DNA of 46,011 nucleotides from Verrucomicrobiota bacterium (GTDB lineage: Bacteria; Verrucomicrobiota; Verrucomicrobiia; Verrucomicrobiales; Akkermansiaceae), in assembly GCA_026397725.1 (NCBI GenBank), contig JAPLUI010000178.1, positions 1 through 46,011 of the forward strand, read 5' to 3'. The translations under genes and the position numbers were made by a program. The notes beneath the pieces were generated by a model, which saw only the letters and a list, made by a program, of their open reading frames with translations, was not told the DNA's origin and did not search any database. This document shows, piece after piece, positions 7,603-15,657 of the stretch (its first letter is position 1; every line of letters begins with the position of its first letter).

Positions 7603-9747
7603 ATGCAACCATATATACCAACCGCGCTGCTGGCCGCTGTGCAGAGCCACATGGCTCCGCTCGACTGGCTGATGATCGCCCTCTACTTTGGCGTCCTGTT
7701 GGGCGTCGCCTCATGGGTGGTGCGCAAGAACAAGGATACCACAGCCGATTATTTCCTCGCCGGACGCAATCTCGGCTGGTGGGTCATCGGGGCCTCGATC
7801 TTCGCCTCCAACATCGGCTCCGAACACATCGTCGGGCTCGCCGGTTCCGGCGCGAAGGACGGCGTGGCGCTGGCCCACTATGAACTTCACGCCTGGTGCC
7901 TGCTGGTGCTGGCGTGGGTCTTCGTGCCCTTCTACATGCGCTCCCAGGTGTTCACGATGCCCGAGTTCCTCGAACGCCGCTTCTCGGTGGGTTCCCGCTA
8001 TGTGCTTTCCATCGTTTCCATCGTCACCTTCATTCTCTCCAAGATCGCGGTCGGCATTTTCGCCGGCGGCATCGTCTTCGCCACCCTGCTGCCGGAAATG
8101 AGTATCTCGTTCGGAACTCCCAAACCGTTCTCCTCTGACCAGATCCAGGAACCTGACACCATGATCAAGAGCATGCAGGAAGGATCCACTCCGCTCGCAA
8201 CTGCCATCTGGTCGCGATTTTCCGAGGATTCGCGGCAGGCCTTGGCCGCTGGTCAAGCGTCCTCTGATCAACAAAAGACAGTTTTGGCAGCGGAACTGAA
8301 CCGGATTTTGAAAAGTGAGGATCTGCAAAAGATCGAAATCGGCGCCACTCCCCTGCGAGCCACGACACTGAAGGCACTGCACGGTGAACCCGCTCGCACG
8401 GAGTACGTCAACCGGCTGTTACTCGAAGATGCCTTCCCAAAACAGGTAGCCAAGGCCATTCATGAGATCGACAGCTTCTGGATTGGTTCCATCGCGGTGA
8501 TTCTTCTGACGGGCTTGTACACAGTGGTCGGCGGCATGCGTGCGGTGGCTTACAATGACGCGGTGCAGGTGGTGGTCTTGATCGGCGGTTCCGCCGTGCT
8601 GACCTTCTACGGCCTGCACAAGCTGGGCGGCTGGGGCGAGTTGCGGCAGGTCTGCGGCTCGGACATGTTCAACCTGTGGAAGCCGTTGGTGCCGGTGGGC
8701 CAGACCGCCTCGTGGGCACCGATCAAGGAATTCAACGCATCCGGTGCCATCATCAAGCAGGCGTGGTATTTCAACAACAACTTCCCCTGGCTGGGGATGG
8801 CCATCTGCGCGCCGGTGATCGGCCTGTGGTATTGGTGTACCGACCAGTACATCGTCCAACGCGCCCTCGGTGCCCCGAATCAGAAGGTCGCCCGCGAAGG
8901 CAGCATTTTTGCCGCGTTCCTCAAGCTGTTCCCGGTGTACCTCTTCATCATTCCCGGCCTGATCTGCTACGCGCTGGTCAAGAAAAACATGATCCCGGAA
9001 ATGACTGCGGCGTTCACCGAAAAGGGCTCGCAAGGGGCCTTCCCGATGATGGTCCAATATCTCCTTCCGGCCGGGCTTCGCGGCATTGTCGTCGCCGGGT
9101 TGCTTTCCGCGCTGATGGGTTCGCTCGCGGGCGTGTTCAACGCCTGCTCCACCCTCTTCACGGTGGACATCTATGAAAAACTCCGGCCCAAGGCCAGTCA
9201 GTCCGAACTGGTCCGGATGGGCCGTCTCGCCACCGTGGTGATGGTCGTCATCGCCCTGATGTGGATCCCGGTGGTCAAGAATGCCAAAGGCCTGTATGAA
9301 TATCTCCAGTCGGTGCAGGGCTATCTCGCCCCGCCGATCTTCGTGGTCTTCTTCTTCGGCGTGTTCTGGAAACGACTCAACAAACAAGGCTGCTTCTGGG
9401 CCATGGTGGTCGGTTTCATCGTCGGCATCTTCCGCATGGCGGTGGACACGCCGGTCACGCTCGGACTGTTCAAGGAATATGAGCACGGCTCGTTCCTGTG
9501 GATCATCAACAACATCAACTTCCAGTATTTCAGCATCCTCATCACGGTCGTCTCGGCGGTGGTGATGGTGGGGGTCAGCTACATGACCGCCGAGCCCAAC
9601 CAACCGCAAATCCAGGGTCTGACCTTCGCCACCGCCACCGCGGACGACAAGGCCCTCACCCGCGCAAGCTGGAACTGGTTGGATGTGCTCGGCTCGGTGG
9701 TGATCATGATCTTCATCATCGGGGCCTATCTCTACTTCACGGGCTGA
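7603..9747 (+). CDS. SSS sodium/sugar symporter with long inserted loop
   Basis: This polytopic membrane protein is SglT-like. From the ATG at 7603 it has 714 residues; the open frame extends upstream but overlaps araD. The N-terminal helices contain DYFLAGRNLGWWVIG and SNIGSEHIVGLAGSG, and YNDAVQVVVLIGG near residue 316 is the family pattern. Between the helix ending near residue 162 and the one starting near 286 sits about 120 hydrophilic, largely helical residues that a typical SSS protein lacks. This segment is visibly lower in GC than its flanks. The gene ends the arabinose block and is followed by a strong hairpin. Arabinose uptake is inferred from context. Confidence 0.88.
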   Translation: MQPYIPTALLAAVQSHMAPLDWLMIALYFGVLLGVASWVVRKNKDTTADYFLAGRNLGWWVIGASIFASNIGSEHIVGLAGSGAKDGVALAHYELHAWCLLVLAWVFVPFYMRSQVFTMPEFLERRFSVGSRYVLSIVSIVTFILSKIAVGIFAGGIVFATLLPEMSISFGTPKPFSSDQIQEPDTMIKSMQEGSTPLATAIWSRFSEDSRQALAAGQASSDQQKTVLAAELNRILKSEDLQKIEIGATPLRATTLKALHGEPARTEYVNRLLLEDAFPKQVAKAIHEIDSFWIGSIAVILLTGLYTVVGGMRAVAYNDAVQVVVLIGGSAVLTFYGLHKLGGWGELRQVCGSDMFNLWKPLVPVGQTASWAPIKEFNASGAIIKQAWYFNNNFPWLGMAICAPVIGLWYWCTDQYIVQRALGAPNQKVAREGSIFAAFLKLFPVYLFIIPGLICYALVKKNMIPEMTAAFTEKGSQGAFPMMVQYLLPAGLRGIVVAGLLSALMGSLAGVFNACSTLFTVDIYEKLRPKASQSELVRMGRLATVVMVVIALMWIPVVKNAKGLYEYLQSVQGYLAPPIFVVFFFGVFWKRLNKQGCFWAMVVGFIVGIFRMAVDTPVTLGLFKEYEHGSFLWIINNINFQYFSILITVVSAVVMVGVSYMTAEPNQPQIQGLTFATATADDKALTRASWNWLDVLGSVVIMIFIIGAYLYFTG

Positions 9748-9781
9748 GACCGCACCCGCGCTCGGCAGAAGCCGTGCTGCC

Positions 9782-9813
9782 ACGGCCCGTCATGCAAACT
9801 CGTGACGGGCCGT
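9782..9813 (+). terminator. Strong hairpin ending the arabinose operon
   Basis: An 11-bp perfect inverted repeat (ACGGCCCGTCA/TGACGGGCCGT) can extend to 13 pairs with a six-base loop. It lies 34 bases after the symporter stop codon and is followed by a short T-containing tail (TTTGCTTG). It fits a rho-independent terminator, although the T tract is poor. Confidence 0.65.
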
Positions 9814-10026
9814 TTGCTTGCGTGCTGATCATGGCGGGCTCCTGGCATGGCGATCTGGCAAATGAGTCCGCCGAGCGGCAGTGAGACGTCGCTTATGTTT
9901 GGCAACCGATGGCTCCGGGTAGCATGCCCGGGCCACCGTGGCGCGGATCGGCCCGCCGCCTGCCTTGCTTCCTTTCTTTCCGTGCGTGCTTCGACCCAAC
10001 GAACCATATGGGGTGCCAGTGCCCGC

Positions 10027-10055
10027 TTGACAACGCCGACAATCCGGCGTATCAC
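10027..10055 (+). promoter_or_regulatory. Sigma-70-like promoter with dyad in the spacer
   Basis: A consensus -35 TTGACA (10027-10032) and a -10-like TATCAC (10050-10055, four of six matches) are separated by exactly 17 bases. The spacer carries CGCCG/CGGCG arms (10034-10049), a possible operator. Transcription would begin near 10062, only about five bases before the ATG at 10067, so the message may be leaderless. Confidence 0.5.
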
Positions 10056-10066
10056 CACTCCCGACC

Positions 10067-10930
10067 ATGAAAATGCACTCCTATACCCGTCGTCACTTCG
10101 TTAAAAGTTCGGTCCTCTCCGTTGCGGCAGTGGCCGCCACTCGAGCGCTGGCCGCCCCCGCCGGGGCCCGCAGCATCCCGATTTCGGTGCAACTTTACTC
10201 GGTGCGCGACGCCTGCGCGAAGGACTTCGATGCCGCCCTCGCGGCAGTGGCCAAGATGGGTTGCGCCGGAGTCGAGTTCGCCGGTTATCACAGCTACGGT
10301 GGCAAGCCGAAGGAATTGCGGGCGAAACTCGACGCACTCGGCTTGAAGGCCGCGGCCACCCACATCGGGACCGGCACGCTCCGCGGCGACGCCTTGCAGC
10401 AGACCATCGAGTTCCACCAACAAATCGGCTGCAAGTATTTGATCGTACCGGGTGACGGTGCCTTCACCGACCCGGAGAAAAGCAAGGATCTCGCGGAGTT
10501 CTTCAACACCACGGCGGCCAAACTCAAGCCACACGGCATGGCCTGCGGCTATCACAACCACACCGGCGAGTTTGCCAAGATCGGCGACTCCAACCACTGG
10601 GAATTGTTCGCCTCGCGCACCGCCAAGGACGTGGTCCTGCAGGTCGATTGCGGCTGGGCGGCCGACGCCGGCCAGGATTGTGCCGACCTGATGAAACGTC
10701 ACCCCGGACGGATGAAGGTGGTCCACATCAAGCCCACCGTGATCAAGGGCGAGCCCGGCAAAAAGGCGATTTTCGGCCAGGACTCGGTGAACTGGGGACC
10801 CATCCTAACCGCCTGCCGCGACGTGGGCGGCACCGAGTGGCTCACCCTCGAACAGGAAGCCTATCCCGACGGCAAGTCGCCTATGGAATGCACCGAGCTG
10901 TCGCTGACGGCGCTTAAGAAGAGCCTGTGA
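10067..10930 (+). CDS. Tat-exported sugar phosphate isomerase/epimerase-like protein
   Basis: This 287-residue protein has a xylose isomerase-like TIM-barrel domain. The N-terminus YTRRHFVKSS (R8-R9) followed by a hydrophobic Ala-rich stretch and an Ala-x-Ala site is a twin-arginine signal, so the folded protein is probably exported. The barrel carries ISVQLYSVRD, GVEFAGY, YHNHTGEF, VDCGW, HIKPT and LEQEAYP, covering the acidic and His metal ligands of this family. It follows the arabinose genes but has its own promoter. Exported members of this family are common beside carbohydrate genes in Verrucomicrobia and Planctomycetes; the substrate is unknown. A second ATG at 10073 is possible. Confidence 0.85.
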   Translation: MKMHSYTRRHFVKSSVLSVAAVAATRALAAPAGARSIPISVQLYSVRDACAKDFDAALAAVAKMGCAGVEFAGYHSYGGKPKELRAKLDALGLKAAATHIGTGTLRGDALQQTIEFHQQIGCKYLIVPGDGAFTDPEKSKDLAEFFNTTAAKLKPHGMACGYHNHTGEFAKIGDSNHWELFASRTAKDVVLQVDCGWAADAGQDCADLMKRHPGRMKVVHIKPTVIKGEPGKKAIFGQDSVNWGPILTACRDVGGTEWLTLEQEAYPDGKSPMECTELSLTALKKSL

Positions 10931-10947
10931 AGGTGGCTCCGACCTGC

Positions 10948-10969
10948 GGCGGCGTGGGTAGTCGCCGCC
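10948..10969 (+). terminator. GC-rich hairpin after the isomerase-like gene
   Basis: A seven-base-pair stem (GGCGGCG/CGCCGCC) with an eight-base loop lies 18 bases after the stop codon. No T tract follows. It may be a terminator or part of the repeat and transposase debris downstream. Confidence 0.35.
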
Positions 10970-11076
10970 CAGGCGCGACAAGGAAGCGGTGCGCTGTGAC
11001 CGTCGCTGTCGCTGCCTTGCGCATCTTTTTCGCACGACGCTCACGACGCTCACAGGGTGCCGCTTAAACAGAGTGT

Positions 11077-11278
11077 CAGATAATCGATTTACGAACCCGG
11101 TGCGTGCGGGGATGGTGGAGGATCCGACGGACTACCGGTGGAGCAGCTTCGGCGAGGCGATGGGCGGCGGAACGAAAGGCGACGGCAAAGAAGGCGCGGG
11201 CAGGTTTGGTGCGGGCGCTCATGGCACACCAGGGCTACGCTGCGGATGCGCGTCACTGGACGGGCGGAGGAGCCATCA
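11077..11278 (+). pseudogene. Remnant of a REP-associated tyrosine transposase (RAYT)
   Basis: Only the C-terminal part of a Y1-type REP-associated transposase can be read. One frame gives FTNPVRAGMVEDPTDYRWSS, the well-conserved 'NPVRAG...Y.WSS' block of the family. After a run encoding GEAMGGG and about 20 further bases, the matching continuation (KARAGLVRALMAHQGY) is in another frame, so there is at least one frameshift. The catalytic HUH motif, the Tyr region and any start are missing. The remnant directly abuts the 3' end of the convergent secretin gene. REP-like palindromes occur elsewhere in this window (30621-30698, 45844-45961). Confidence 0.72.
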
Positions 11279-14149
11279 TTCCCGGTGGGTGGGGCGGATG
11301 GATTTCTTCATTTTGCCTGAAGTGGCTTGCGAAGTGCCGGACGCGGTCTTGACGGGCGTGGCTTTGGGGGCTCCACCTTTGTTTGCAACGGGGGGAGGGG
11401 CTTGCTCGACCGGCGGCAGGCCGGTGGGGCCGTCGGCGAAGCCGCGGGTGTCTTTGGAGACTTTGTAGCGCTCGTCCATGGCGGATTGGACGGAATCGAG
11501 CGAGTTGCGATTGCGGATGATGGAGGGCTGGAGGAAGACGAGGAGTTCCGCCCGCTCGTTTTTCTTGGTGGTGTTCCCGAAGAGCCTGCCGAGGTAGGGG
11601 ATGCTGCTGAGGAGCGGGATGCCGCTGACACTGTCGCTGTTCCGGGCGGTGATCAAGCCGCCAAGGACGATGGTTTCGTTGTTGGGGATGGTGACGGTGG
11701 TGAGGATTTCGCGGGTGGTGATTTTCGGGACGGTGAGATCGCCGCCGTTGGCCGCTCCCTTGATGGTTTGCTCACCATTCACTTCGTCGTTGAGCAGCGA
11801 GATTTGCAGGGTGATTTCGTTTTCGGAGTTGATCAGGGGGATGACTTCGAGTTTGAGGACGACGTCCTGATATTGGATCTGCGTGCTGGCGGTGCCGGTG
11901 CCGTAGCTGTTGCTGCCGGTGGGGATGGCGACGCGTTCGCCGCTGGAGATGACGCCTTTCTGGTTGTTGGCGGTGAAAATGCTGGGCCGGGCGAGGACGG
12001 TGAAGTTGCCCTTATCCTGCAGCGCCTTCAGGAAGATGCTTAGATCGCCAGTCTTCCCATAGAGCCGGAGGCCGGAGGCTGCGATGTCGCTCAGGCTCAA
12101 TTCGGGGAACGCATTGGTCGCCGCGGCTGCGGCTCCGGTTCCGGTACCCGGCGTGAAGGCAGGGACTCCGCCGCCGCCGCCGCCTCGCAAGTCGCCGCCA
12201 TTGAACAGATAGCCTACCCCGAATTGCTTGTTGTCATTGAGCGAGAGCTGGCCGATGACGGTGGAGATCATGACCTGGTCGGCCTTGACATCGACCTGAT
12301 CGAGGAGGCGTTCGATGATTTCGAGGCCGGAGGGCGGGCCTTGGACGATAACGGAGTTGGTGATGTTGTCGGCGACGAGTAGGGTGCGTCCGACCAAGCG
12401 GGACTCTGGGGCGGTGGAGGTTTGGGGGCTGCTCAGGGAGGAGCCACCACCGATGCCGCCGGACATCCCGCCGCCGCCGCCGCCGAAGGAGCCGCCGCCA
12501 CTGCCGAAGGAACTATTGCCACTGCCAAAGGAATTGTTGAGGCCCGAGGAGGAGGTGCGGCCGGAGCTGGTGCCGCGGGTGGTGGCGGAGTTGGTGCCGG
12601 AATTGGTGCGGGTGTTGTTGCGAGAAGCGCCGCCTGCTGCGCCGCCGGTGGCACCGCCGCTGCTGGCACCAGTAGCGTCGCTGGTGAAGGCGCGGTTGAG
12701 GGCGTTTTCAGCGATGGGGAGGAAGTCGGAGACGGTCAGGAATTTGAGCTTGCGGCGGAGAAAGGTTTTCTCGCTGGTTTCGATGTCGAACTCGCGGATG
12801 AGGCCCTCGACGAAGAGGAGATCGACCGGGCGGCCCATGGCGAAGACGCGGTTGGTGCGGGGTTCGGGGATGATTTGAACAGGGGTATCGGTGCTGGTGG
12901 CGGCACCGCCCGCAAGGGCCATGTTTTGGGGAGGGGCACCGGGAGCGGCGGGAACTGCGGGTGCGCCGGCCCGCTGGACGGCTGCGGTTTTCTGAGCTTG
13001 CTGCTGGGTGTTGAGCAGCTCGTTGAGGGTGGCGGCGAGTTCGGTGACGTCGGCGTACTTGACCAGGATGAAGCGGGTGCCGGTGATATCGGAGGGTTTG
13101 TCGATTTCCTCCTTGAGTTTGATGAGCCTGCGGATGAGGGAGGTGTTTTCGGTGATGACGACGGAACCGTTGAGCGGGGCGATGGAACCGTAGGTGCCGA
13201 ACTGGCCGATGATCTGGGTGAAGGCCTGGGCGGCGGTTTCGGGTTTGAGGTGTTTGAAGGTCATGACGTAGGAAATGACGGCGTCGCCTTCGGGCAGCGG
13301 ATCGTTCTCGTTGTAAACCCCGTAACCCTGCCCGGGGAGCCGGGTGGAGACGGTCAGAAAATCCAGATTGGGGTCTTTTTCATCGGGCATGAAGACGAAG
13401 TTCTCGATCCCTGCGGCCTTGATGAGGAGTTCCGCCGCCAGGGCATAGGTGAGCGGATCCTCCGGACTGGCGTCTTGGAGGAAGGAGAACTCGGCGGCGG
13501 CGGCGGCGGCGGAGACGATCACGCGGCGGCCGGTGTATTTCCGATAAAGGGCGGCCAGCTCGGCACCGTTGAGCGTGGGCTTCTCGATGGGTTCGATGAT
13601 TTTGTTGTCCCCAAGCGGGATGTTAGGGTCACGGGGGGGGGATGCGGCGGCGGCGCGTGCGGGGGCACCGGCAGGGGCGGCGGGGGCGGCTCCGGGGATG
13701 GCGACACCGGGTGGAGTCTTGGCGGGAGTTGCAGGGATGCCGCGGGGGAGGGTGCCACCGGGTGGCACCTTGGCAGGGGTCGTAGGGACGCCGCGAGGGG
13801 TGGTGCCACCGGGTGGCACCTTGGCGGGGGTGGTAGGGACGCCGCGGGGGATGGTGCCGGGTGGGGTGCCGGGGACGGTGCCGGGGATGGTGCCGGGTGG
13901 GGTGCCGGGGACGGTGCCGGGGACGGTGCCGGGTGGGGTGCCGGGGACGGCTGCGGGCGTGCCCCCGGGGACGGTGACTCCGGGCGGGACAGTGGCAGGA
14001 ACAGGAGGGGCGTTTGGGTCGAGAGGAGGGGCATTGGGGTCGGGGGCCTCGGTGGCTGCCGGCTCAGGAGTTTCGGAAGGAGTGGGTTCCTGTGCGGCGG
14101 TGAGGGCAAAACTCAAGACCACGAGTGCAAGATAGCGGAAGAGGGGCAT
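11276..14149 (-). CDS. gspD: Type II secretion secretin GspD
   Basis: This is the outer-membrane secretin that forms the exit channel. It has 957 residues, longer than the usual 650-750. A signal peptide (1-19) leads into a Pro/Gly/Thr repeat region of about 140 residues built on PGTVPGTPPGTIPG and TTPAKVPPGG units. N-domains follow at about 170-490, then a Gly/Ser/Asn-rich linker near 490-580. The secretin core runs from about 600, with VPKITTREILTTVTIP and NETIVLGGLI near 800-835 and SIPYLGRLFG close to the end. A short basic, Pro-rich tail remains. It is the last gene of a - strand operon starting with gspG. The extra N-terminal repeats account for much of the added length. Confidence 0.93.
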   Translation of the reverse strand: MPLFRYLALVVLSFALTAAQEPTPSETPEPAATEAPDPNAPPLDPNAPPVPATVPPGVTVPGGTPAAVPGTPPGTVPGTVPGTPPGTIPGTVPGTPPGTIPRGVPTTPAKVPPGGTTPRGVPTTPAKVPPGGTLPRGIPATPAKTPPGVAIPGAAPAAPAGAPARAAAASPPRDPNIPLGDNKIIEPIEKPTLNGAELAALYRKYTGRRVIVSAAAAAAEFSFLQDASPEDPLTYALAAELLIKAAGIENFVFMPDEKDPNLDFLTVSTRLPGQGYGVYNENDPLPEGDAVISYVMTFKHLKPETAAQAFTQIIGQFGTYGSIAPLNGSVVITENTSLIRRLIKLKEEIDKPSDITGTRFILVKYADVTELAATLNELLNTQQQAQKTAAVQRAGAPAVPAAPGAPPQNMALAGGAATSTDTPVQIIPEPRTNRVFAMGRPVDLLFVEGLIREFDIETSEKTFLRRKLKFLTVSDFLPIAENALNRAFTSDATGASSGGATGGAAGGASRNNTRTNSGTNSATTRGTSSGRTSSSGLNNSFGSGNSSFGSGGGSFGGGGGGMSGGIGGGSSLSSPQTSTAPESRLVGRTLLVADNITNSVIVQGPPSGLEIIERLLDQVDVKADQVMISTVIGQLSLNDNKQFGVGYLFNGGDLRGGGGGGVPAFTPGTGTGAAAAATNAFPELSLSDIAASGLRLYGKTGDLSIFLKALQDKGNFTVLARPSIFTANNQKGVISSGERVAIPTGSNSYGTGTASTQIQYQDVVLKLEVIPLINSENEITLQISLLNDEVNGEQTIKGAANGGDLTVPKITTREILTTVTIPNNETIVLGGLITARNSDSVSGIPLLSSIPYLGRLFGNTTKKNERAELLVFLQPSIIRNRNSLDSVQSAMDERYKVSKDTRGFADGPTGLPPVEQAPPPVANKGGAPKATPVKTASGTSQATSGKMKKSIRPTHRE
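13690..13990 (-). repeat. Pro/Gly repeat region within gspD
   Basis: These are imperfect tandem DNA repeats encoding PGTVPGT/PGTIPGT pentapeptide-like units and two near-identical copies of a 16-residue RGVPTTPAKVPPGGT-type unit plus a diverged third. The region is probably a flexible periplasmic or peptidoglycan-spanning segment and may vary in copy number between strains. Confidence 0.75.
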
Positions 14150-14188
14150 TGGGGAGATTGAACTTGAAATTTGAGATTCGAGCGGGCG

Positions 14189-14896
14189 TTAGCGGCGGGT
14201 GGGGCGCTGGCGCGTGGATGAGCTGCTACCGCGGCCAGAGCTGGTGCTGGGGGCGGTTCCCGCCGGTTGGGCACCCGGGGTGGGCGGGGGCACGACGCGA
14301 GAGCGCGTGCGTGTTCCGCCGGGTTGACCTGTTTGACCTGGCTGGCCTGGCTGGCCTGGACGGGCCTGTGGAGCTGGCTGACCTGGGATCTGAGGGCGTC
14401 CGGGGATTTGCGGTTGGCCGGGGATCTGAGGTTGGCCGGGGATTTGCGGTTGGCCGGGTGGATGTTGACTTGGTTTTTTGGCGGGGGGCTTGGGAGTGCT
14501 GAGTTTTTCGTCGTAGGCGACGGTGCCGGTGACGGAGCCTTTGGCGAGGGTGACGATGGTGCCGAGGGGGATGTCGGGATTCCGTTCCACCTTGATGAAC
14601 CTGTATTCGGAAGCGGTCGGCCGGTCGGTATCAATCGAGGTGATGTCCGTCGGATCCTTTTTATTCATGAGGGTGATGAGATAGCCACCGGCGATGGGCG
14701 CGATGCCTTTGAGTGCCAGGCCGTCGAAGGGGTTTTCCACCGGGCCTTCCGCCGGAGGTGGGGGCTTGGTGGTGAAAGGGGAGCTGGTCCACAACGGGTT
14801 GTAGCGGGAGAGCGGAGCTTTTCTGGGCAATTCCGCCGCGCCGAGGCCGGTGATGACGAGGAAAAAGAGCAGGCTGGAACGGATCTGGGAGTTCAT
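14189..14896 (-). CDS. Exported protein with Pro/Gln/Gly repeat tail, possible GspC-like partner
   Basis: This 235-residue protein has an N-terminal signal sequence (about 20 residues, LLFFLVITGLGAAE). A small globular part at about 30-135 contains LKGIAPIAGGYLITLMNKKD and VERNPDIPLGTIVTLAKGS. A repeat tail of PGQPQI/PGQPQIPG units and a basic C-terminus RPTRR complete it. I recognise no family. Its position, 39 bases before gspD and after the GspM-like gene, together with a short periplasmic domain, suggests it does the job of GspC/PilP in linking the inner-membrane platform to the secretin. That is inference. The stop is TAA in a CTAAC context. Confidence 0.7.
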   Translation of the reverse strand: MNSQIRSSLLFFLVITGLGAAELPRKAPLSRYNPLWTSSPFTTKPPPPAEGPVENPFDGLALKGIAPIAGGYLITLMNKKDPTDITSIDTDRPTASEYRFIKVERNPDIPLGTIVTLAKGSVTGTVAYDEKLSTPKPPAKKPSQHPPGQPQIPGQPQIPGQPQIPGRPQIPGQPAPQARPGQPGQPGQTGQPGGTRTRSRVVPPPTPGAQPAGTAPSTSSGRGSSSSTRQRPTRR

Positions 14897-14931
14897 GGTG
14901 TCAGATGGTTAGGAAGTGAAGGAGAGGACAA

Positions 14932-15004
14932 GGTCATGGGTCATGGGTCATGGGTTGAAGAGGTAATGCGTTGCACTCGTGGCACATCACTCATCACTCG
15001 TGAC
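14932..15004. repeat. Two heptanucleotide tandem repeat tracts
   Basis: The 132-base gap between the exported protein gene and the GspM-like gene contains three perfect GGTCATG heptamers (14932-14952). It also contains a degenerate set, ACATCAC, TCATCAC and TCGTGAC (14984-15004). Both keep a seven-base period, like the tracts at 6834-6868 and 45632-45666. Confidence 0.75.
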
Positions 15005-15028
15005 TTTCGGATTTGAACGTTCGGGTTT

Positions 15029-15565
15029 TCAGGAAGCGGGTGAAATCGGGACGAACCATTGTTCGACAGTGGCGGTGCAGTCGATCTTGGTATCGTCCTC
15101 CTTGTTTGGGGAAAGGCGGATGTAGGTGACGCAGCGGAGATTGTCCGGGGAATTGAGGTGGTCGAACCAGCGATAGAGGGATTCCTCGGAGCCCAGCACG
15201 GTGAGCTGGACTTTGACGCGGTGGAAGTGGAGTCCGGGTTTTTGCTCGGTGGGAAGGAGTTTTTGGGACTTGAGGGTGAGGCCGACGGCGGCAACTTCTT
15301 TTTCTGCCAGGGCTTGGAGGGCGGTTTGGACCGGTTGGTAGTCGGTGGGTTGGGGTTCGACTTTGGCGAGCCAAGCCATTTGAGGTTCGACCTCTTCGCG
15401 GCTGGTGCTGATCATTTGGGCGGTTTGGAGCTGGGTGACGGCCTGGGCGTGCTGGCTGCGGATGGCGAGTTGTTTGGTGGCGAAGAATTTGAAGCCCAGG
15501 AGGTTGAGCACCAGGAACCCCCCGAGGGCAAAGAAGATGAGGAGTTTTTTTTCGCGGGGGGACAT
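15029..15565 (-). CDS. GspM/PilO-like inner-membrane protein
   Basis: This 178-residue protein has a short cytoplasmic N-terminus (MSPREKKLL), one transmembrane helix at about 8-27 (IFFALGGFLVLNLLGFKFF) and a coiled-coil-prone stretch. A ferredoxin-like C-terminal domain ends in a CTATVEQWF strand. This is the architecture of GspM and PilO, which pair with GspL/PilN in the inner-membrane platform. Sequence identity within these families is low, so the call rests on architecture and on its place after gspL. It lies 92 bases after gspL on the same strand. Confidence 0.7.
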   Translation of the reverse strand: MSPREKKLLIFFALGGFLVLNLLGFKFFATKQLAIRSQHAQAVTQLQTAQMISTSREEVEPQMAWLAKVEPQPTDYQPVQTALQALAEKEVAAVGLTLKSQKLLPTEQKPGLHFHRVKVQLTVLGSEESLYRWFDHLNSPDNLRCVTYIRLSPNKEDDTKIDCTATVEQWFVPISPAS

Positions 15566-15657
15566 GGGGAAGGAAGGGGAGCGGGGAGTTGCGGGGTGCC
15601 AATCAGGTAAATGCCGTGGCCGGGTGGAATTGTCGGTGTCGGATGAAATGGTTGAAG

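Larger units (their letters stand above)
9748..10066. other. Gap between symporter and exported isomerase-like gene
   Basis: Apart from the hairpin at 9782-9813 and the promoter at 10027-10055, the gap holds a short CCGGG/CCCGG stem near 9915-9931. I see no coding sequence in it. Confidence 0.5.

Noticed and set aside
8419..9783. A 454-codon - strand open frame opposite the second symporter
   Set aside because: Composition is dominated by His, Asp and Glu, the reverse of membrane-helix codons; no motif.
12422..14161. A 579-codon + strand open frame, very Gly-rich, opposite gspD
   Set aside because: It is the mirror of Pro/Gly repeats and GC-rich codons of the secretin gene; no family motif, and the - strand reading is a clear GspD.
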